Shown: positions 1 through 9,099, numbered from the stretch's first letter. The stretch is DNA of 64,000 nucleotides from Pseudomonas alkylphenolica (GCF_016009175.1 NZ_JADUCM010000026.1:17007-81006); one strand, 5' to 3'. Made by a program: numbers and translations. The notes: generated from the letters alone by a model not told the origin.

Positions 1-57
1 GATCACGCACTGGCCAAAGCGCTGGTGGAAAAGCTCGACGCCCAACAGAAAGATTGA
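1..57 (+). CDS. C-terminal tail of an unidentified protein (partial)
   Basis: The window opens inside a plus-strand reading frame that ends at TGA 55-57. Only 18 residues are visible, ending in KLDAQQKD. They look like an alanine- and lysine-rich amphipathic C-terminal helix. Nothing in them identifies the family. The frame is inferred only from the clean stop and the residue bias. Confidence 0.4.
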   Translation, partial: DHALAKALVEKLDAQQKD

Positions 58-75
58 CCCCCGCCCCCCTTGTAC

Positions 76-110
76 GGACAGATTGCGCGGTCTAAGGACA
101 GATCGCGCAG
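76..110. repeat. Two direct repeats 20 bp apart upstream of the phosphatase gene
   Basis: GGACAGATTGCGCGG (76-90) recurs as GGACAGATCGCGCAG (96-110), 13 of 15 bases identical, with a 20-bp period close to two helical turns. It lies about 90 bp before the start codon at 202. This arrangement fits an activator binding site, but no protein can be named for it. Confidence 0.4.
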
Positions 111-201
111 CGATTTGCGGCAGCTACCGCTCTGTAACATTTAGTTTCATGTGTGGCCTCAATAGTGACCAGCCCAACGCTGTCATCTATGAGGCTGCAC
201 C

Positions 202-2112
202 GTGTTTCAACGTCTTTTGTGTTCGCTGTCTGTCCTGAGCCTTTCCATCGCCGCCGCCCAGGCCGCGACCCTCGATACGCCGCGGCTGGCGAGTATCGAC
301 AACTTCCGTGATGTCGCCGGTACCACCAGCGCGTACACCACGCGCAACGATGGCACGATGCGTGCCGGGGTGTTCTACCGCTCCAACGCCTTGACGCCAT
401 CGGCCGCCGACCTTGCCACCCTCAATGGCCTGGGTATCCGCGCCATCTACGACCTGCGCACGCCCAGCGAGATCGCCGCCACCCCCGACACCCTGCTCAC
501 CGGGGCGACCTACCGCAACATCGACATTATTGGCAGCGGGACGTCCGGGGCCAATATCACCACCGTCTCGATCAGCAGTGCGGCCCAGGCCATGGCGATG
601 ATGCAGGACGCCAACCGCAGCTTTGTCAGCGATGCCGGCATGCGCAACCAGTTCGCGGCGCTGTTCACGGCACTGGCCGATGTCGACGGCGCGGCGTTGT
701 TTCACTGCACGGCCGGCAAGGACCGCACCGGCTGGACCTCGGCAGTGCTGTTGAGCCTGGCAGGCGTCGATAACGCCACGATCATGGCGGACTACCTGGC
801 GACCAATGACTACACCGCCGCGCGCGTGGCCAAGACCCTGGCCGCGATGCCGGCGAGCATGGCCGCGATTTATGGCCCGATGCTCACGGTCGACGCGAGC
901 TTCCTGCAAGCCGGGCTGGACGAAGTGATCAGCCAGTACGGCAGCATGGACAACTACCTCAAGACCGGCCTGGGCCTGTCGCAAGAGACGCTCTACGTGC
1001 TGCGCGCCAAACTGGTCGAATACAACAGCCTGCCGGGCCAGGCCGGATTGCTCGGCAACGCCGCGGCGGGTGCCGGCCTGTTGCAACAGCTGCAGAACAG
1101 CAGCCTGTCGGGCGCCGATACGGCTTATAACTTCTACCTGCAATCGGCCATTGATGACGGCACCCTTGGCGGTGTCGAGTCGACGGTTGGCGGCCAGGTG
1201 CATGCCGATGCGGCCAGCTACCTGCTGCGTCAGGATGCGCTGATAGACCAGGCTGCAACGCCCTACACCCGGGGTACCGAGCTCAAGGTCGGGCAATACC
1301 GTCTGTGGAGTACCGCGCTGGCCAGCTACCTGGGCACCGATGGTTCGAACCACGCCGCCAGCAGCAACGAACACAGCCAGGGCATGATGGTCGGCCTGAC
1401 CCAGCGCTTCTCGGAACAGCTCAGCGCCTACGCCGGTATTGGCTACAGCAACGGCTCGGTGGGTGGCGCCGGCGGCGAGGTGGATACCGACCTCAGCTTC
1501 ATCCGTGCCGGTGCACGTTTTGCGCCCGATGGCCTGGAGCACGGGGTGTTCGTCGACGCCGATGCCAGCGCCGGCTGGCTGGACTACGACAGCAAACGCG
1601 ACCTGGGCGGTGGCCTGGGCACGGCCAAAGGCGACAGCCACGGTACCCTCACAGGCGCCAGCCTGGCCTTGGGCTATCGCACACCGGTGAACGGCGTTGT
1701 ATTTGAACCGACCCTCGGCGTGCGCGCCAGCCATCTGGAAATCTCCGACTTCACGGAAAAAGGCAGCGAACTGGCGCTGGCGGTAGACGGCATCAACGAG
1801 ACCCGTACCAGCGCCTTCGTCAACCTCAATGCGTCGTTCAGCGCGTTTGACGTCGGCGCCTGGCAATGGGTGCCGGGTATCGACGTAGGCTATGAGCACG
1901 TGCTGGGCGATAACACCCTCGACAGCCAAGGGCACTTGCTCGGACTGGATGTTGAACAGCGTGCCGCGTTTGATAACCGCGACCAGTTCAGTGCCGGGGT
2001 CAACCTGATGGCGACCTTGGGGGCTTTGAGTGTCGGTGCCGAGGTAGGTGCCAGCGGTGGCGGCGACAGCCACGGTGCCAGTGGCAGCCTCAAGGCCAGT
2101 TACCTGTTCTGA
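202..2112 (+). CDS. Secreted tyrosine-protein phosphatase fused to an autotransporter beta-barrel
   Basis: The 636-residue protein starts with a clear Sec signal peptide, cleaved after about residue 21 (IAAAQA / ATLDTP). Residues about 25-270 are a bacterial tyrosine/lipid phosphatase domain (Y_phosphatase3 type): NFRDVAG and YRSNAL near the N-terminus, YDLRTPSE, and the P-loop HCTAGKDRTGW with nucleophile Cys169 and Arg175. Residues about 370-636 are a glycine-rich autotransporter barrel made of alternating hydrophobic strands. It ends in LKASYLF with the terminal Phe expected of a BAM substrate. The natural reading is a phosphatase displayed on or released from the cell surface. The gene is monocistronic, and its stop lies 3 bp from that of the convergent AraC gene. 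Free secreted phosphatases of this family are common. The barrel fusion is the unusual point. Substrate unknown. Confidence 0.88.
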   Translation: MFQRLLCSLSVLSLSIAAAQAATLDTPRLASIDNFRDVAGTTSAYTTRNDGTMRAGVFYRSNALTPSAADLATLNGLGIRAIYDLRTPSEIAATPDTLLTGATYRNIDIIGSGTSGANITTVSISSAAQAMAMMQDANRSFVSDAGMRNQFAALFTALADVDGAALFHCTAGKDRTGWTSAVLLSLAGVDNATIMADYLATNDYTAARVAKTLAAMPASMAAIYGPMLTVDASFLQAGLDEVISQYGSMDNYLKTGLGLSQETLYVLRAKLVEYNSLPGQAGLLGNAAAGAGLLQQLQNSSLSGADTAYNFYLQSAIDDGTLGGVESTVGGQVHADAASYLLRQDALIDQAATPYTRGTELKVGQYRLWSTALASYLGTDGSNHAASSNEHSQGMMVGLTQRFSEQLSAYAGIGYSNGSVGGAGGEVDTDLSFIRAGARFAPDGLEHGVFVDADASAGWLDYDSKRDLGGGLGTAKGDSHGTLTGASLALGYRTPVNGVVFEPTLGVRASHLEISDFTEKGSELALAVDGINETRTSAFVNLNASFSAFDVGAWQWVPGIDVGYEHVLGDNTLDSQGHLLGLDVEQRAAFDNRDQFSAGVNLMATLGALSVGAEVGASGGGDSHGASGSLKASYLF

Positions 2113-2115
2113 TTG

Positions 2116-3117
2116 TCAGCCTGGTGCTCTGCCGCCCATGCAGAGCGTCGGGCGCTTGCGTACGTCGGCCGGGCTTACGCCGTAAGCGCCCTGGAAGTAC
2201 TGGCAGAACCTGCCGACGTTGCTGAAGCCGTGCTGCAGGGCCACCTCGGAGACCGATGGCGCGCCATCGCTGGCCAATGCTGAATAGGCCCGCTCCAGGC
2301 GGATCTGGCGTTGGTAGGCAACAATCGAAGTGCCGGCAAAGCGCTGAAAACCGTCCTGCAGCGCGCGCAGGCTGGTGCTGCTCAGCTGTGCCAGTTCACT
2401 GCCGCCGACCCGCGCGTGGGGATGGCTGTGGATGTAATCCATGGCCAGCTTCACATGGCGCGGTGCAATCTGCGGCGCCGGGCGGCGCAGGGCGTCAGTG
2501 AAATTGTGCGGCCAGGCCTCCAGTACCGCATCAATGAACATTTCCTGAAGACGGACCGGCATCAACGAACCGGTGTTGATCAGCAGGTCGAACTCGTTAC
2601 CGGTGGCCAGTTGCACCAGGGCACGAATGCCTTGCAACGCCGGTGCGTCAAGGTTCACCCGCGGCTCGAAGCGCAACGGCTGTACGATCGGTTTGCCCAA
2701 TAGCGTCGACAATCGCTCGGTGAGCAGCGCACGGCGTATCGAAAGACCGTGCTGAGTATGGCCGTCGACCACGCGCATCGAGTGCATGTCACGCTTGTCG
2801 ATGGCCAGGCCGACGCCGCTCAGGCCTGCCGATTCACTGGCCTGGTTGAAAATGATGGTGCCGGCGGTGGGCAGTACGAAGGTGATTTCGTCTGCGGGGC
2901 TGGGGAGCGTGATGGTGAAGTCGCCCCGGTAATGCATGTGCCGAAAGCTGACGCCTTCATAGCGGCCATAGACGCCACCGATAACGATGTCCCGGGGCAG
3001 CGGCGGAGTATCGGCATAGAGGTTGCCGAACAGCTGGGCGAACATCGCCCCGAATGCATCGCTGTTCATCACGTCAGCGCGAAGGATGATGGGCTTGCGG
3101 GTTGTGCTGGAGTACAC
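2116..3117 (-). CDS. AraC/XylS family transcriptional regulator
   Basis: The 333-residue protein has an N-terminal AraC-binding-like (XylS/BenR type) domain to about residue 190. The C-terminal AraC DNA-binding domain carries the two helix-turn-helix motifs: the first around AQLSSTSLRALQDGFQRF, the second around SEVALQHGFSNVGRFCQYF, then the family signature YGVSPADVRKR. I chose the GTG start at 3117, which gives a usual length and has AAGG about 10 bp upstream. An internal ATG at 3069 is possible. It converges on the phosphatase-autotransporter gene and is divergent from ppk2. Its target is unknown. The direct repeats at 76-110 are one candidate. Confidence 0.85.
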   Translation of the reverse strand: MYSSTTRKPIILRADVMNSDAFGAMFAQLFGNLYADTPPLPRDIVIGGVYGRYEGVSFRHMHYRGDFTITLPSPADEITFVLPTAGTIIFNQASESAGLSGVGLAIDKRDMHSMRVVDGHTQHGLSIRRALLTERLSTLLGKPIVQPLRFEPRVNLDAPALQGIRALVQLATGNEFDLLINTGSLMPVRLQEMFIDAVLEAWPHNFTDALRRPAPQIAPRHVKLAMDYIHSHPHARVGGSELAQLSSTSLRALQDGFQRFAGTSIVAYQRQIRLERAYSALASDGAPSVSEVALQHGFSNVGRFCQYFQGAYGVSPADVRKRPTLCMGGRAPG

Positions 3118-3279
3118 CGTGAGTGTCGCCTTGAACAGGAGCGCGGGCCGGCGCGGGAGTGCGCAGCGACGCTAGCAGCGCGCGATGACAAATGTATGAC
3201 TTGGCTCAGGCTGCGTTGAGGACCTTCGACTAGACTCACACGCTGGATTCAAGGCATTAACGGACGCGAGGCTTTGTTC

Positions 3280-4101
3280 ATGGCAAAAGACAAGAAAGAT
3301 TCTGATAAGCGCAAGCCCTCAAAAGATACCAAGTTGAAGAACAAGGACTACCTCGAGCAATTGCGCTTGCTGCATGTCGAGCTGGTCAAGATGCAGGAGT
3401 GGGTGAAGGAAAAAGGCGTCAAGGTCTGCATTCTGTTCGAAGGCCGCGATGGTGCCGGCAAGGGTGGGACCATCAAGGCCCTGACCGAGCGGGTGAGCCC
3501 GCGGGTGTTTCGCGTGGTGGCGCTGCCTGCGCCCAACGACCGTGAAAAAAGCCAGATGTACCTGCAGCGCTATCTGCCGCACCTGCCGGCCGCTGGTGAA
3601 GTGGTGATCTTTGACCGCAGCTGGTACAACCGCGCCGGTGTCGAGCGGGTGATGGGGTTTTGCACCCAGGAGCAGGCTGAAGGTTTCCTCAACGCCGTAC
3701 CGGCGGTCGAGCGCGCAATCATCGATTCGGGTGTGATCCTGCTCAAGTACTGGCTGGAAGTCAGTGAAGAGGAACAGACCCGTCGCCTTGAAGCACGCAT
3801 CGAGGATGGGCGCAAAATCTGGAAACTGTCGCCCATGGACCTCAAGTCGTACAGCCGCTGGTATGACTATTCACGTGCCCGCGACGACATGTTCAAGGCC
3901 ACCGACACCGGACATGCGCCCTGGTTCGTGGCCGACTCGAACGACAAACGCCGCGCGCGGCTGAACATCATCGCCGACATCCTCAGCCACATTCCCTACA
4001 AAGAGATCCCGCGCGAGAAGGTCAAACTGCCGAAGCGGCAGAAGCCTGGCAATTATCGAGAGCCCAATTACCAGTTCAAACGGGTGGTCGAGCAGTACTG
4101 A
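3280..4101 (+). CDS. ppk2: Polyphosphate kinase 2
   Basis: This cytoplasmic 273-residue enzyme transfers phosphate between polyphosphate and nucleotides. It has the single-domain PPK2 layout: a lysine-rich N-terminus, Walker A G55-RDGAGKGG, Walker B / lid entry with D112-RSWYNR, and a basic lid helix (RRLEARIEDGRKIWKLSP). Length and motifs match short PPK2 enzymes. The preference (AMP, ADP or GDP as acceptor) cannot be read from sequence by eye. ATG 3280 is preferred over the TTG two codons earlier, since cgaggc lies at a workable distance. It stands alone between two AraC genes and ends at a strong hairpin. It is not obviously linked to the catabolic genes around it. Confidence 0.93.
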   Translation: MAKDKKDSDKRKPSKDTKLKNKDYLEQLRLLHVELVKMQEWVKEKGVKVCILFEGRDGAGKGGTIKALTERVSPRVFRVVALPAPNDREKSQMYLQRYLPHLPAAGEVVIFDRSWYNRAGVERVMGFCTQEQAEGFLNAVPAVERAIIDSGVILLKYWLEVSEEEQTRRLEARIEDGRKIWKLSPMDLKSYSRWYDYSRARDDMFKATDTGHAPWFVADSNDKRRARLNIIADILSHIPYKEIPREKVKLPKRQKPGNYREPNYQFKRVVEQY

Positions 4102-4116
4102 CAACTGCTCTACGTG

Positions 4117-4143
4117 CCCATCGCAGGCAATGCCTGCGATGGG
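4117..4143. terminator. Bidirectional terminator-like hairpin
   Basis: CCCATCGCAGGC (4117-4128) and GCCTGCGATGGG (4132-4143) form a perfect 12-bp stem with a three-base loop, between the convergent ppk2 and AraC genes. There is no long T run on either side. Confidence 0.6.
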
Positions 4144-4158
4144 GCGCGCAGGGCGTCT

Positions 4159-5160
4159 TTAGCCGGCGTGCTCACGCCGCCACAGGGCCGGTGTCTTGTT
4201 GAACTGCGCCGTGAACCAGCGCGTGAACGAACTGGGCATCGAGTACCCGAGCATGTCGGAGATGCGCCCCAGCGAGTAGCCCGGGTTGTTCAGGTAACGG
4301 ATGACCAGGTCGCGGCGCACACAGTTGAGCAAGTCGCTGAAGCTGGTGCCGTCGGCCTCCAGGCGCCGCTGCAGGGTGCGCACGTTCAGGCCCTGGATCA
4401 GCGCCACCTGCTCGGGTGTGGCTTTGCCCATCGGCAGCAGCAGGTAGATGGACTTGCGCACTTCAAAGGCCAGGCTGTGATCGTTCTTGCCCCTGAGCGA
4501 ATTCAGGTAGCGCTCGGCATGGCGGGCCAGAGCCTGGTTGCCCAGCGGGTTGGCGGCGTCGAGGTTGGCGGCGGGGCAGGCGATGCCGTTGAACTCGCAG
4601 CCGAACTCCACTTTGCAGCCGAAGACACGCCGGTGCACCGCAAGGTCGTTCGGTGCCTCGTGGGTAAAACAGACGTACAGCGGCTGCCAGTGCACCCCCA
4701 GCAAGGCAGCGCAGAAGCGATGCAGAATGGCGGTGGCCAACTCGATGGACTGGCGGTTGCGAGTGCCTCGCTCGGTGATGAGTTCCTGGCGGATGATGAC
4801 CGTCTTGCCGGTTTCCTCGATGAAGATCGCCAGGGAATCATTGAGCAGGTGCCGATACTGCACGATCACGTTCAACGCATCGCGCAGGGTGTGCTGGTGG
4901 CTGAGCAACAGGCTGACTTCGCCAAAATCTGCCAGGTTGCGCAGTTCGGCCATGCGCAGCCCCAGGGTTTCGCAGCGGGTAAGCTGTGCGGTGCGCTCCA
5001 GCAGCTCAACCGCAGGCTGGGCCGGGATGTGCTGCTTGCTGTCGGCGATGACCTCAGGGCAAAAGCCTGCCTCACGCAGCAGGGCGTCGCCGTCAAACTG
5101 CAGATGGCGGGTGACCTCCAGGTAATTGCTCAGCACGGCGGTACGGGCTAATAAAGTCAT
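4159..5160 (-). CDS. AraC family regulator with arabinose-binding-like (OruR-type) N-domain
   Basis: The protein has 333 residues. The first about 200 residues match the N-terminal domain of the OruR/ArgR-like AraC group (LEVTRHLQ, ALLREAGF, then TLGLRMAELRNLADFGEVSLLLSHQHTLR). The C-terminus is a double HTH (LNVRTLQRRLEADGTSF ... YSLGRISDMLGYSMPSSFTRWF, FNKTPALWRRE). ATG 5160 is chosen because GGGAGG lies 11 bp upstream. A GTG at 5172 overlaps that site. It is divergent from the acyl-CoA synthetase gene, whose start is 185 bp away, so it may control fatty-acid activation. That link is inferred from position only. Confidence 0.86.
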   Translation of the reverse strand: MTLLARTAVLSNYLEVTRHLQFDGDALLREAGFCPEVIADSKQHIPAQPAVELLERTAQLTRCETLGLRMAELRNLADFGEVSLLLSHQHTLRDALNVIVQYRHLLNDSLAIFIEETGKTVIIRQELITERGTRNRQSIELATAILHRFCAALLGVHWQPLYVCFTHEAPNDLAVHRRVFGCKVEFGCEFNGIACPAANLDAANPLGNQALARHAERYLNSLRGKNDHSLAFEVRKSIYLLLPMGKATPEQVALIQGLNVRTLQRRLEADGTSFSDLLNCVRRDLVIRYLNNPGYSLGRISDMLGYSMPSSFTRWFTAQFNKTPALWRREHAG

Positions 5161-5344
5161 GGTGTCTTTCACCTCCCTTTGCTGACATCTGACATCCGGC
5201 GCGCCAGGCGCACTGTTATAGACGGTTAGTAGGCTGATCTGTACAGGTCGTCATCAAAAGACAAAAAGCTGACGCGAAAAGTGAAGCGCTGTGCGTGGTC
5301 GAAAATTACTGTGCAACGACATAACAGACGCAGGAAGTCGTTCC

Positions 5345-6991
5345 GTGGTGAAAACAAAAAAAATTCCACCTGCTCACAACGCCTACAACTACCCGTTGTT
5401 GATCAAAAGCCTGTTGCTGTCGGGCGTGCGCCATGCCCCGGAGCAGGAAATCGTCTCTGGTCATACGCTGCGCTACAACTACCGCACGCTCAACACGCGT
5501 ATCCGCCAATTGGCCAACGCGCTGACCAACGCCGGGGTAAAGCCGGGCGATACCGTGGCGGTGATGGACTGGGACAGCCATCGCTACCTGGAGTGCTTCT
5601 TTGCCGTACCCATGATCGGCGCCGTGTTGCACACCGTGAACATTCGCCTGTCGCCCGAACAGATTGTCTACACCATGAACCACGCCGAAGACGACCTGGT
5701 GCTGGTGCATGACGATTTCCTGCCCCTGCTCGAGCCGATTGCCGACCAGCTGACCACGGTCAAAGGCTACATCCAGCTCAGCGATACCGGCGCAGCAGCT
5801 ACCGGGCTGCCGGTGCTGGGCGAGTACGAAAGCCTGCTGGCCGAGGCCGATGGCGTTTACGACTTTCCCGACTTCGATGAAGACTCGGTGGCCACCCTGT
5901 TCTACACCTCCGGCACCACCGGCAACCCCAAGGGCGTTTACTTCTCGCACCGTCAGCTGGTGCTGCACACCCTGAGTGCGGTTGGCACGCTCGGCGCTTA
6001 CAAGGGCCTGCCGCTGCTGCGTTCGGACGATGTCTACATGCCCATCACGCCAATGTTCCATGTGCATGCCTGGGGCGTGCCCTATGTCGCCACCCTGATG
6101 GGGATCAAGCAGGTGTACCCGGGGCGCTACGAGCCCAATAATCTGGTGCGCCTGTACCGCGAAGAAAAGGTCAGCTTCTCGCATTGCGTGCCGACCATCC
6201 TGCAGATGATCCTCGACAGCGCTGAAGCCGCGACGACGGACCTCGCCGGCTGGAAAATGCTGCTTGGCGGCAGTGCCTTGACCCACGGCGTAGCGGCCCA
6301 GGCAACCGGGCGCGGCATGAGCATTCATTGTGGCTACGGCATGTCCGAGACCTGCCCGATCCTCTGCACCACCTACCTGCGTGAGTCCGACTATGCGTTG
6401 CCGGCGCATGAACAGGTGTCGGCGCGGATCAAGACCGGTGTTCCCGGTGCGCTGGTGGATCTGAAGATCATCGACGCCAACGGCAAGGCGCTGCCCCACG
6501 ATGGCAGCGCGCAAGGCGAGATCGTGGTGCGCGCACCCTGGCTGACCCAGGGCTACCTGAAAGAGCCGGAGCAGGGCGCTCAGCTGTGGGAAGACGGCTG
6601 GTTGCACACCGGTGACATTGCCTCCATCGATGCCCTGGGCGTGGTGGAGATCAAGGACCGCATCAAGGACGTGATCAAGACCGGCGGGGAATGGATCAGC
6701 TCGCTGGAGCTGGAAACCCTGATCAGCGAACACCCGGCGGTTGCCTCGGTGGCGGTGGTCGGTATTCCTGACCCGCAATGGGGCGAACGCCCGGTGGCGC
6801 TGGTGATCTGCGCGGCCAATGAACAGGTGGATGCCAACGCCCTGAAGACCCACCTGAACCAGTATGTTGAAAGCGGGCGCATCAACAAATGGGCAATCCC
6901 CAAGGAGATCCGCTTTGTAGCCGACATCCCGAAAACCAGTGTTGGCAAGATCAACAAGAAGCTGATCCGGGAAAACGAGTTGTCGATGTAA
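5345..6991 (+). CDS. Fatty-acyl-CoA synthetase (medium/long-chain, AlkK-like)
   Basis: This ANL-superfamily enzyme makes acyl-CoA from a carboxylic acid, ATP and CoA. The ATP-binding motif TLFYTSGTTGNPKGV sits near residue 183. It is followed by MFHVHAWGVPY, YGMSETCPI, the hinge region DGWLHTGDIASID and the C-terminal catalytic lysine context PKTSVGKINKK. The GTG start at 5345 gives 548 residues and is preceded by AGGAAG seven bases upstream. Longer in-frame starts lack a ribosome site. It is monocistronic and convergent with the PrpR-type regulator. Its closest known relatives by motif are the AlkK/acyl-CoA synthetases that feed beta-oxidation, which fits the fad-type operon next door. It could also activate the substrate of the Lva-like operon at 18091-22194. 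Confidence 0.9.
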   Translation: MVKTKKIPPAHNAYNYPLLIKSLLLSGVRHAPEQEIVSGHTLRYNYRTLNTRIRQLANALTNAGVKPGDTVAVMDWDSHRYLECFFAVPMIGAVLHTVNIRLSPEQIVYTMNHAEDDLVLVHDDFLPLLEPIADQLTTVKGYIQLSDTGAAATGLPVLGEYESLLAEADGVYDFPDFDEDSVATLFYTSGTTGNPKGVYFSHRQLVLHTLSAVGTLGAYKGLPLLRSDDVYMPITPMFHVHAWGVPYVATLMGIKQVYPGRYEPNNLVRLYREEKVSFSHCVPTILQMILDSAEAATTDLAGWKMLLGGSALTHGVAAQATGRGMSIHCGYGMSETCPILCTTYLRESDYALPAHEQVSARIKTGVPGALVDLKIIDANGKALPHDGSAQGEIVVRAPWLTQGYLKEPEQGAQLWEDGWLHTGDIASIDALGVVEIKDRIKDVIKTGGEWISSLELETLISEHPAVASVAVVGIPDPQWGERPVALVICAANEQVDANALKTHLNQYVESGRINKWAIPKEIRFVADIPKTSVGKINKKLIRENELSM

Positions 6992-6992
6992 T

Positions 6993-7080
6993 CCCTTCGC
7001 GGGTAAACCCGCTCCCACAAGGGGAGTGCAACGGCTGAGACCAGCACTGCACCTGTGGGAGCGGGTTTACCCGCGAAAGA
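6993..7080. repeat. Inverted pair of pseudomonad REP elements
   Basis: TTCGCGGGTAAACCCGCTCC (6996-7015) followed by CACA, and the inverse starting CTGTGGGAGCGGG near 7053 and ending CCCGCGAAAGA at 7080, form a 24-25 bp inverted repeat around a 33-bp loop. This is the classic P. putida-type REP (GCGGGTTTACCCGCG core) as a convergent pair. It lies between convergent genes and can act as a terminator or mRNA end stabiliser. Confidence 0.85.
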
Positions 7081-7092
7081 AGACAGTTGCCC

Positions 7093-9027
7093 TTACGCCT
7101 CACGCAGCCGCCGCCACAGGGTGGTACGGCTGACCCCCAGCCGTCGCGCGGCTTCGTCCATGTTTCCCTGGCAGGCATTGACCACATGCCGGGCGTGTGC
7201 GCGTTCGGCCGTCTTGCCGTGGTGGCGCAGATCTTCCTGTACCGTAACGGGCTGCACCTCGTGCAAGGGTACAGGCACCTGCTCGAACAGCTCCGGAAAC
7301 AGCGCACTCAAGCTGAAATCCGGGTCATCGCCGTGCAATGACTGAGCACACACCGCCGCCCGCTCGACAATATTCTCCAGCTCCCGAATATTGCCCGGCC
7401 AGCGATGGCGCTGCAGGAACGGCATCAACCGCTGCAGTACCCGGGTATCGGCCGGCGTCGCGCCCGGCTGGCGTTCAAGCAGGGCGTTGGCCAGCAACGC
7501 AATGTCCTCCGGGCGCTCACGCAGCGGCGGCACCGCCAGGCGCAGAATGTTCAGGCGATAGTACAAGTCTTCACGAAAGCGCCCGTCGGCGATGTGCGCG
7601 CGCAGGTCGCAATGGGTCGCCGCGACAACCCGGATATCCACTGGCGTCGGCTCGCTGGCGCCCAGACGCAACACTTCACGCTCCTGCAGCACCCGCAACA
7701 GGCGGGTTTGCAACGACACCGGCATATCGCCAATTTCATCGAGAAACAACGTACCGGTATGCGCGCTTTCGATCAGGCCGACCCGGCCACCCTTGCGTGA
7801 GCCGGTAAACGCGCCTTCTTCATAGCCAAACAGTTCGCTTTCCAGCAACGACTCGGCAAAGGCCGCGCAGTTGATCGCCACAAACGGTGCCGGTTGACGC
7901 GCACTGGCATTGTGCAAGCTTTGCGCGAGCAGTTCTTTACCTGTGCCGCTTTCGCCGGTGATCAGCACCGTCGAACCGGATTGCGCATAACGCTTTGCCA
8001 GCTGCAGGGTGGCGCGAAACGCTGGCGCCTGGCCGAGGATCTGCTCGAAACGGTAACGGGCCGTGAACTGCCGTGGCCGCGCCTGGATACGGATGCGCCG
8101 CTCGGCTCGCTGGATGGCATGGGTTTCCTGGCAGGTGATGACCATGCCGTCGGGCTGACCCGCTTCGATGATCGGGGTGAGGGTGGCCGCCAGGGTCTGC
8201 TCGCCAACGCGGACCAACTGGTTTTCTTCCTGCAAGGCCGCAGTATCGAGGGTCGGCAGCAGCTCGTGGACACAACGGCCCTGCGCCCATTGCGCCGTGA
8301 CCTGAAGCAGGGCCGCCATCTTCGGGTTGATCGATTGCACGCGCCCCTCGGCGTCGACCGCGATCACGCCATCGCTGAGGTTGCGCAACACGGCATTCAG
8401 GCGCTGGTGTTCGCGCAGGCTCTGCGCACGGCTGTGGCAGAGCGACAGGGCATTGTTCAGGGTGCGGCGGATGCTATCGGCGTTGAGTGCCAGCACCCCT
8501 TGCACGCCCAACGCCTGGGCCAGCTCAACGATGGTCGAGGAACCGACGATCACCGCAAAGCCCTCATCGACCAGCTGCTGCACCTGGTGGCGGGCCTCTT
8601 CGAAGTTGCTGTAGGTGGCCTCGCGCAGCGCCACGGTGAACAGCGACTGCATCGCTGCCAGCTCCGGGTGGGCATGGCGAAAGCTCAGGATGCCGACGCG
8701 GGTGGCGCGTGACCTGGCCAGGTCCAACGCACGGATCAGGTCGAATTCGCCCATGTGGATGGCCATCACCGGGGTCGCGATGTGTTGGCGCAGGTACTCG
8801 GCGGTTGCCCCCGAACAGATGATCATGTCGGCGCGCTGTTCGGCTTCGAGCAGGCGCGCGGTGTCGAGCAACTGGGCCAACGGCGTGTCGACGATCTCGA
8901 TGTGTGCGCGGCGGTGGTAATCGCCGGTTGCTTGTCCGATGAGGCGTGCCATGGGACTGGGACCGTCGGCCGGGCGCCGGTGGGTGAGCAGGGCGATGAT
9001 CTTTGGCAGGTAGGGGGCTTCAGGCAT
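7093..9027 (-). CDS. Sigma-54-dependent transcriptional activator, PrpR family
   Basis: The 644-residue enhancer-binding protein has a PrpR-type N-terminal sensor domain (about residues 1-180, IICSGATAEYLRQHI), a PAS-like segment (about 190-300), and a sigma-54 AAA+ domain. The AAA+ domain has Walker A GESGTGKELLAQSLH, the loop GAFTGSRKGG, LFLDEIGDMP and LPPLRER-like VPPLRERPEDIALL. A C-terminal Fis-type HTH (DEAARRLGVSRTTLWRRLRE) follows. GAFTGS in place of the usual GAFTGA is also seen in PrpR proteins. ATG 9027 is chosen: GTGGAG lies five bases upstream and the family begins with this PRxxxLTHRRP-like stretch. It follows the beta-oxidation operon by 72 bp on the same strand and probably activates it in response to a small acyl ligand. 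No -24/-12 promoter is convincing by eye. Confidence 0.9.
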   Translation of the reverse strand: MPEAPYLPKIIALLTHRRPADGPSPMARLIGQATGDYHRRAHIEIVDTPLAQLLDTARLLEAEQRADMIICSGATAEYLRQHIATPVMAIHMGEFDLIRALDLARSRATRVGILSFRHAHPELAAMQSLFTVALREATYSNFEEARHQVQQLVDEGFAVIVGSSTIVELAQALGVQGVLALNADSIRRTLNNALSLCHSRAQSLREHQRLNAVLRNLSDGVIAVDAEGRVQSINPKMAALLQVTAQWAQGRCVHELLPTLDTAALQEENQLVRVGEQTLAATLTPIIEAGQPDGMVITCQETHAIQRAERRIRIQARPRQFTARYRFEQILGQAPAFRATLQLAKRYAQSGSTVLITGESGTGKELLAQSLHNASARQPAPFVAINCAAFAESLLESELFGYEEGAFTGSRKGGRVGLIESAHTGTLFLDEIGDMPVSLQTRLLRVLQEREVLRLGASEPTPVDIRVVAATHCDLRAHIADGRFREDLYYRLNILRLAVPPLRERPEDIALLANALLERQPGATPADTRVLQRLMPFLQRHRWPGNIRELENIVERAAVCAQSLHGDDPDFSLSALFPELFEQVPVPLHEVQPVTVQEDLRHHGKTAERAHARHVVNACQGNMDEAARRLGVSRTTLWRRLREA

Positions 9028-9099
9028 GGGGGCTCCACAGGTGCGTGTGGCAGTGCAGGGGAAAGCGGGCGCCATCGTTGCAATGACGCCCGGGTGGTA

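Noticed and set aside
187..2073. Long open frame on the minus strand opposite the phosphatase-autotransporter gene
   Set aside because: It is a GC-rich shadow: no ribosome site, low-complexity Arg/Gly/Ala composition, and the plus-strand frame has clear domains.
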